DNA of 44,744 bases from Phycisphaerae bacterium. Its GTDB lineage: Bacteria; Planctomycetota; Phycisphaerae; Sedimentisphaerales; Anaerobacaceae. The notes below the pieces were generated by a model, which was not told where the DNA came from, did not search any database, and worked only from the letters and a program-made list of their open reading frames with translations. Each line of letters opens with the position of its first letter. Positions within the stretch are counted from its first letter, which is position 1. Positions 40,910 through 44,744 of this stretch are shown in pieces. The position numbers were made by a program, and so were the translations under genes. The stretch is taken from NCBI GenBank assembly GCA_028714255.1, contig JAQTMR010000018.1, forward strand, positions 1-44,744, given 5' to 3'.

Positions 40910-41797
40910 ATGGATGAACCGAATGAAGGACCGGAAATCCCGGCAGACCACTGGGTGAATAAGGAAACCCACGAAAAACTCGTTACACCGGAGGCAAAAC
41001 AGGCATTATCGAAGTATAAAACACGGGAAGATGCTATCGCAGGCGGCCTTGAGGCAATGAAGGTGGTTGGCAGACCGTTTAAAATACCCGAGAGCCTTGC
41101 TGATGTAGAAAAATGGCCGGACAAAAAAGACCAGGAGGGGTTCAGGACCGGACTCGATAAACTACTCAATGAAAGAGTGAAGGGCGGTGCCCTCAATAAA
41201 CTGCTCGGCGCTGTCGAAACGGCGGAAGATTTGAAAGATATTAATTTCGCCGCCGGACTGCCGGAAGGACAAAAGCCAAATGAGGCTTTAATAGGCGTTC
41301 TGTCGAACTTTGCCGTTGAACAGCATGTGCCGAAGGCACTGGTTGCCAAATACATAGAACACTCAAATAAAGCCTCAATCGAGATAGGGGCCAAAATGGC
41401 CGCTGCACAGGAAGCAGCGCTTCTGGCAAAGGCCAAAGAGGCTGATGATGCACTTATCGCCAACCCGGCTTACGGGACAATCGAAAAGGTGCAGGCGGCT
41501 GATGAACTTGTACGCAGGATGTTCCAGAACAATCTCGGCCTTAACGCAGAAGAATACGAACAGGCGGCCGGTGAACTGGTAAATGCGAACTTTACGCAGA
41601 ATGTAATCCTGAGAAGGGCCCTGCATGCGGCCGCCCGACAACTGGTGAAAGAGGGTGAGAATCATATTGGAGCCGGCGGCGGGAAAGAAAAAGAAAAAAT
41701 AAAGACAACTGCCGAAACAACAGATGAAACTCTTGCTGCCGAACTGGCACCAACGTATAAAGCACTCGGATGGAAAAAACCAGATAATAAAAAATAA
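40910..41797 (+). CDS. Head scaffolding protein
   Basis: 295 residues, acidic and helical. PADHWVNKETHEKLVTPEAKQALSKYKTREDAIAGGLEAMKVVGRPFKIPESL is the typical N-terminus of podovirus scaffolds; the middle is Ala/Lys/Glu coiled coil (AAAQEAALLAKAKEADDAL) and the C-terminus is TYKALGWKKP. It lies between portal and capsid, as expected. Guides capsid assembly and leaves before packaging ends. Confidence 0.82.
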   Translation: MDEPNEGPEIPADHWVNKETHEKLVTPEAKQALSKYKTREDAIAGGLEAMKVVGRPFKIPESLADVEKWPDKKDQEGFRTGLDKLLNERVKGGALNKLLGAVETAEDLKDINFAAGLPEGQKPNEALIGVLSNFAVEQHVPKALVAKYIEHSNKASIEIGAKMAAAQEAALLAKAKEADDALIANPAYGTIEKVQAADELVRRMFQNNLGLNAEEYEQAAGELVNANFTQNVILRRALHAAARQLVKEGENHIGAGGGKEKEKIKTTAETTDETLAAELAPTYKALGWKKPDNKK

Positions 41798-41827
41798 TTT
41801 GACATATAATTTAACAGGAAAAATAAA

Positions 41828-42163
41828 ATGAAAAAAGAAAAAGCAGTAACCGGACCAAACATCGTGGAACTTCACAAGTACAAATGCCTCGATTGCAGTG
41901 CGACATCTACGAGCGAAAAAGCACCCGAAAAATGCGAAAACCCGACTTGCCCATCCAACCGGCCGAAACCAATGCCGGCGGTTGATAGTGCAAAATTGAT
42001 TGAACAGCAGAAAGCGGCAAGGGCAGAGGCAAAGGCGGCACGATTGCAGCAGGCAAGCCCAAAAGCTAAAGCAGACGCCAAGGTAAAAGCTGAAGCGGAT
42101 GCAAAAGCAAAGGTCGAAGCCGATGCAAAGGCTAAAGCGGATGCAGAAGCTAACAAAAAATAG
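41828..42163 (+). CDS. Zinc-knuckle protein with Ala/Lys/Asp repeat tail
   Basis: 111 residues, ribosome site AGGAAAA. Residues 19-42 hold YKCLDC and KCENPTC, a four-Cys zinc site. The second half is a low-complexity AKADAK/KAEADAK repeat likely to form one long charged helix. Located between scaffold and major capsid. A small head accessory protein is likely; no named family. Confidence 0.6.
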   Translation: MKKEKAVTGPNIVELHKYKCLDCSATSTSEKAPEKCENPTCPSNRPKPMPAVDSAKLIEQQKAARAEAKAARLQQASPKAKADAKVKAEADAKAKVEADAKAKADAEANKK

Positions 42164-42170
42164 CCCCTCG

Positions 42171-42292
42171 AAAGAGATACGGCTTTAAATATAAAAAAAG
42201 AGATACCGTAACTCACTGAGTTGCGCCTCTTGACAATCCGAAAAGACGGATTGATTTGGCACAGTCATAAGTTGTGCAAGGCGAGAGCCTTG
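42171..42292 (+). ncRNA. Structured 5' leader of the major capsid gene (five stems)
   Basis: TACGG (42178-42182) with CCGTA (42206-42210); AACTC-ACT-GAGTT (42210-42222); CAATCCG-AAAAGA-CGGATTG (42234-42253); GCACA/TGTGC (42259-42277); CAAGGC-GAGA-GCCTTG with a GNRA tetraloop (42277-42292). The stems are almost back to back in a 198-base gene-free gap. It might stabilise the very abundant capsid mRNA, or be a processing site or riboregulator. RNA family not recognised. Confidence 0.55.
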
Positions 42293-42344
42293 AAAAAGAC
42301 ACCTCTCCCGAAATAGTCAGTTAAACAATTTGAATTAAAAACTA

Positions 42345-42361
42345 TTTTTGGAGATTTCAAA
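42345..42361 (+). promoter_or_regulatory. Strong ribosome site of the major capsid gene
   Basis: TTTTTGGAGAT then TTCAAA before ATG 42362. The same TTTTT(A)GGAGAT context precedes the cement gene (43427-43438) and the tailspike gene (44046-44057), the three genes expected to be made in large amounts. Confidence 0.65.
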
Positions 42362-43384
42362 ATGGCAACAAACACCGTTTCTAATGTAGGGAACATCTTT
42401 GATGTTCTCAAATTTAAGCTGCCCAACGGGTCTGTAATAGATTCCGTTGTGAACACACTGGTCGAGACGGACGACTTTTCGAAGTTTATGCCCTCTTTCC
42501 CGGCAAATGGCGGGCTGACGCATCACGGGCTCAGGACGGTATCCCTGCCTACGGGCTACCTGGTTGATGTCGGAGGCAGCTGGAAAACATCCAAGAGCCA
42601 GCGTGAACCGTTCGTCGAGGGCCTCTGCACGATTAAATCGACGTACCAGGCCCCGAAAGACACCTTTACCACCGATTCAGAAGAGGCCGGCAAGGCGCTT
42701 CTGAAGGCCGAAAAAGACGGCCATGTCGTGATGATGAATCAGACGGTCGGCAATTTAATCCTTGCCGGAAGCACCACACCGAACCAAAGCGGGCTTGTCG
42801 GTCTTATGGAGCGAGCCCCGTATAACGCCATCGATGAGAAGTTTACCTTTGACGTCGGCGGGACAGGCTCGAACCTCAGGAGCTGCTGGCTGGTAAAGCC
42901 CGGCATCGATACGGTACACGCCCTGCACAACCCGTTCCATCCAACCCTCGGCATCGAACAGGATGATAAGGGTGAGGTAATGGTCGATGGCCTCGGCACA
43001 AACGGCGATGAGCACCGATGGGACATTATGATTGAGTTCGCAATCACAAAAGGCATCTGCGTAAGGGATATGACTGCGATGAAACGCATAGCCAATGCCG
43101 CGTGCGGTGTGGACGATGTGGTGGATGCTACTTTGATAAACAAAATCGTCGAGGCGAGCATTATCAACGCCCCCAAGGGTCTTACCAACCGCCAGTGGCT
43201 GCTGTTCTGCGATGAGAGGCTCTACGCAAAATTAGTTATCGCAGCGATGGACAAACTGTTCGTCTATACATCGGATAAGAACATCTACCACACTGCACTG
43301 CCGATGATAGGCCCGGACATTGTGGTGTGCAGATGGGACGCCCTGAATTGTGCAATCGGCTCGGGCGAGACGATTGTGACCTAA
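42362..43384 (+). CDS. Major capsid protein
   Basis: 340 residues. NTLVETDDFSKFMPSFPANGGLTHHGLRTVSLPTG, DVGGSWKTSKSQREPFVEGLCTIKS, a RWDIMIEFAITKGICVRDM segment, NRQWLLFCDERLY and a final WDALNCAIGSGETIVT match the capsid family found in BPP-1-like and related podoviruses (HK97 fold expected). It sits right after scaffold and before cement, with the strongest ribosome site and a long structured leader. Confidence 0.88.
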   Translation: MATNTVSNVGNIFDVLKFKLPNGSVIDSVVNTLVETDDFSKFMPSFPANGGLTHHGLRTVSLPTGYLVDVGGSWKTSKSQREPFVEGLCTIKSTYQAPKDTFTTDSEEAGKALLKAEKDGHVVMMNQTVGNLILAGSTTPNQSGLVGLMERAPYNAIDEKFTFDVGGTGSNLRSCWLVKPGIDTVHALHNPFHPTLGIEQDDKGEVMVDGLGTNGDEHRWDIMIEFAITKGICVRDMTAMKRIANAACGVDDVVDATLINKIVEASIINAPKGLTNRQWLLFCDERLYAKLVIAAMDKLFVYTSDKNIYHTALPMIGPDIVVCRWDALNCAIGSGETIVT

Positions 43385-43443
43385 AATTTCAGGTTAAAAA
43401 GTTTAACGTAAATTTTAAAACAATAATTTTTAGGAGATAAAAA

Positions 43444-43929
43444 ATGATACTAACAAAACCAGGAAAACTTTGCGTCGCACAGGAGTTCAGTTACGCTACC
43501 GGCGCAGAAGATTCCGAAAACAAATTGAACATCGGGACAGTAGAAGATGTTCCCGATGGTACATGGATTGACATTGAAAACGCAGCGGCACCTGCCGGCA
43601 CCGGCGCACTGACGATTAACCTTGTCGTGGCCCTGGAAGCGACGCTCGACAATGTAATTAGCGTCCTACAGGTTGTTATTGCCGCCGTGACCGATAAGCG
43701 CATCGCCACGAAAGGCGCACACATTCTCGGCTGCTCGCTTCCGCGGGAAGTCAGGGAACTGGCGGAACAACTGGGCTACGATTATATCGGCCTGATAGTT
43801 ACGCCGACAAGTTCGCTGGTCGTTTCATTAAACGCGGCGATTTCGCCCAGTCAGCCGAGAACACGCGATAAGGCCCAAACCGTTGAATCCAACGTAGGTG
43901 TGCCGACCCAGGCAAGCGCTGGGAGCTGA
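43444..43929 (+). CDS. Capsid cement / decoration protein (Bbp16-like)
   Basis: 161 residues, ribosome site TAGGAGAT. ILTKPGKLCVAQEFSYATGAEDSENKLNIG, then a two-lobed beta pattern with ILGCSLPREVRELAEQLGYDYIGLIVTPT. This is the pattern of Bordetella phage BPP-1 Bbp16, which dimerises on the shell surface. Directly behind the major capsid gene, as there. Confidence 0.75.
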   Translation: MILTKPGKLCVAQEFSYATGAEDSENKLNIGTVEDVPDGTWIDIENAAAPAGTGALTINLVVALEATLDNVISVLQVVIAAVTDKRIATKGAHILGCSLPREVRELAEQLGYDYIGLIVTPTSSLVVSLNAAISPSQPRTRDKAQTVESNVGVPTQASAGS

Positions 43930-43939
43930 TAAAAACAGC

Positions 43940-43987
43940 GGGGCGGGGCGGGCGATTCGTTTCTGAATCCTTTCCGCCCTCAGCCCC
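43940..43987 (+). terminator. Long GC-rich stem-loop after capsid operon
   Basis: GGGGC (43940-43944) with GCCCC (43983-43987), GGGCGG with CCGCCC (43974-43979), and GATTC-GTTTCT-GAATC at the tip. No T-run follows, so it may be an mRNA-processing or partial terminator structure that reduces read-through into the tail module. Confidence 0.5.
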
Positions 43988-43993
43988 GATACC

Positions 43994-44025
43994 AGATTAC
44001 AGATGGTAGATTACAGATTACAGAT
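43994..44025. repeat. Short tandem AGATTACAG repeats
   Basis: AGATTACAG occurs three times within 32 bases, the last two overlapping by two bases. Single copies or close variants lie at about 22684 and 23061. They resemble intergenic filler repeats of some environmental bacteria. Confidence 0.6.
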
Positions 44026-44063
44026 CGATGTAAAAAAAGTTAAAAATTTTTGGAGATAAAAAA

Positions 44064-44744
44064 ATGAAAAAGATTATGGTTTTTTTAATTTTGTTCGTCT
44101 GCCTTGCCGGTACGGCAGGGGCATTGACTTACGATGCAGATAACTACCAGAAGAACAAGGGATTTGCTTTAGGCGGCAAGGGAACGGCCGACCCGATTTA
44201 TGGGTTCATAGACGAGATTGACGCCCTTGACCTTGAGGGTGTAATCAACGGAACGGGAGAAACATTTTACGTTGACAGCGGCGCTGCCGGAGGTGCGGGC
44301 ACTTCCTGGGCGACTGCGGTTGTCACTATAGATGAGGCTGTTAATTTATGCACCGCCAACAGGGGTGATATAATTTATGTCGCACAGGGACACGCAGAAA
44401 ATATCGCCGGCGCTGCCGGAGTGGCCTGCGATATTGCCGGTATAAAAATTATCGGCTGCGGCGAAGGCGACGATATGCCCGAACTTTCTTTTACCGCCGC
44501 AGGCTCGACTTTCGCCATATCGGCCGCCGATGTAACAGTTCAGGGCATCCGTTTTCTCGGCAATTACACGAACGGCGTAACTGAATGCATCGATGTTACG
44601 GCCACCGGAGACGGGGCAAGAATTATCGGCTGCGAGTTCAGGGAAACAACCAGCGACAAAGAGCTTCTAAAGATGATTACCCTTACTGCCGATGCTGACA
44701 GATGCGTAATTGCATACAACAGATTCCTCGGCGAGGCCGGCGGA
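44064..44744 (+). CDS. Tailspike / adhesin with four beta-helix units (5' part, continues at base 1)
   Basis: ATG 44064 with ribosome site TTTTTGGAGAT. Residues 1-20 are a classic Sec signal (MKK, hydrophobic core, cleavage after TAGA). Then a short linker (YDADNYQKNKGFALGGKG) and the first beta-helix unit from about residue 68 (FYVDSGAAGGAGTSWATAV, GDIIYVAQGHAENI). Open to the end of the window; the last 127 bases repeat the window start and the frame continues there. Confidence 0.8.
   Translation, partial: MKKIMVFLILFVCLAGTAGALTYDADNYQKNKGFALGGKGTADPIYGFIDEIDALDLEGVINGTGETFYVDSGAAGGAGTSWATAVVTIDEAVNLCTANRGDIIYVAQGHAENIAGAAGVACDIAGIKIIGCGEGDDMPELSFTAAGSTFAISAADVTVQGIRFLGNYTNGVTECIDVTATGDGARIIGCEFRETTSDKELLKMITLTADADRCVIAYNRFLGEAGG
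44618..44744. repeat. Terminal direct repeat, right copy (circular junction)
   Basis: Identical to 1-127. Counting it once gives a 44,617-bp circular genome. Confidence 0.95.

Noticed and set aside
42362-43929. Diversity-generating retroelement, because capsid and cement genes resemble phage BPP-1
   Set aside because: No reverse transcriptase, template repeat or adenine-biased variable repeat was found anywhere.
43994-44025. CRISPR-like array
   Set aside because: Repeats are nine bases, partly overlapping and without spacers.

Overview
The window is one complete circular phage genome that an assembler opened at an arbitrary point. Bases 44618-44744 repeat bases 1-127 exactly, so the unit is 44,617 bp and the large gene at the right end runs straight into the left end. 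The virion genes are those of a short-tailed (podovirus, T7-like architecture) phage: terminase, portal (head-tail connector), scaffold, major capsid, capsid cement, tail tubes A and B, tail fibre, and three internal (ejection) proteins. There is no phage DNA or RNA polymerase and no primase, but there are two tyrosine recombinases and an XRE-type regulator. A temperate, host-dependent phage is therefore likely. The host cannot be read directly. Sec signal peptides, a lipoprotein and host-type dispersed repeats (ACCACAGAGAACACAGAG-like and AGATTACAG-like) suggest an environmental Gram-negative-type bacterium. Planctomycetota-like is a guess only.

Layout. (1) 44064 to the end plus 1-11891: exterior tail module, with a four-unit beta-helix tailspike, a tail protein resembling a polysaccharide deacetylase, an unknown secreted protein, tail tube A, tail fibre and tail tube B. 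Five of these six genes begin with a Sec-type signal sequence or signal-like hydrophobic N-terminus. (2) 11893-20069: three internal virion proteins; the last has 1957 residues and contains an ADP-ribosyltransferase-like domain. (3) 20126-21097: membrane proteins and a small regulator, partly on the minus strand. (4) 21187-24150: accessory region with an HNH nuclease, an initiator-like tRNA-Met, an RNA with all tRNA stems in circularly permuted order, and a chain of very small genes with repeated, covarying leader hairpins. (5) 24173-25593: a tyrosine integrase with a long structured RNA leader, enclosed by a 19/20-bp inverted repeat and followed by TTATGGGA repeats and large hairpins. (6) 25677-32685: DUF5131 protein, lysozyme-like protein, three DNA methyltransferases of different classes, a probable replication protein, a permuted papain-fold hydrolase and small genes. 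(7) 32682-33945: second tyrosine recombinase and XRE regulator. (8) 34103-43929: packaging and head genes, with a secreted lipoprotein and an HD-domain protein between portal and scaffold.

Nearly all genes are on the plus strand in tightly overlapping operons (many ATGA or TAATG junctions). The most unusual points are the export signals confined to exterior tail parts, the permuted tRNA-like RNA, and a family of unrecognised structured RNAs in front of accessory genes.
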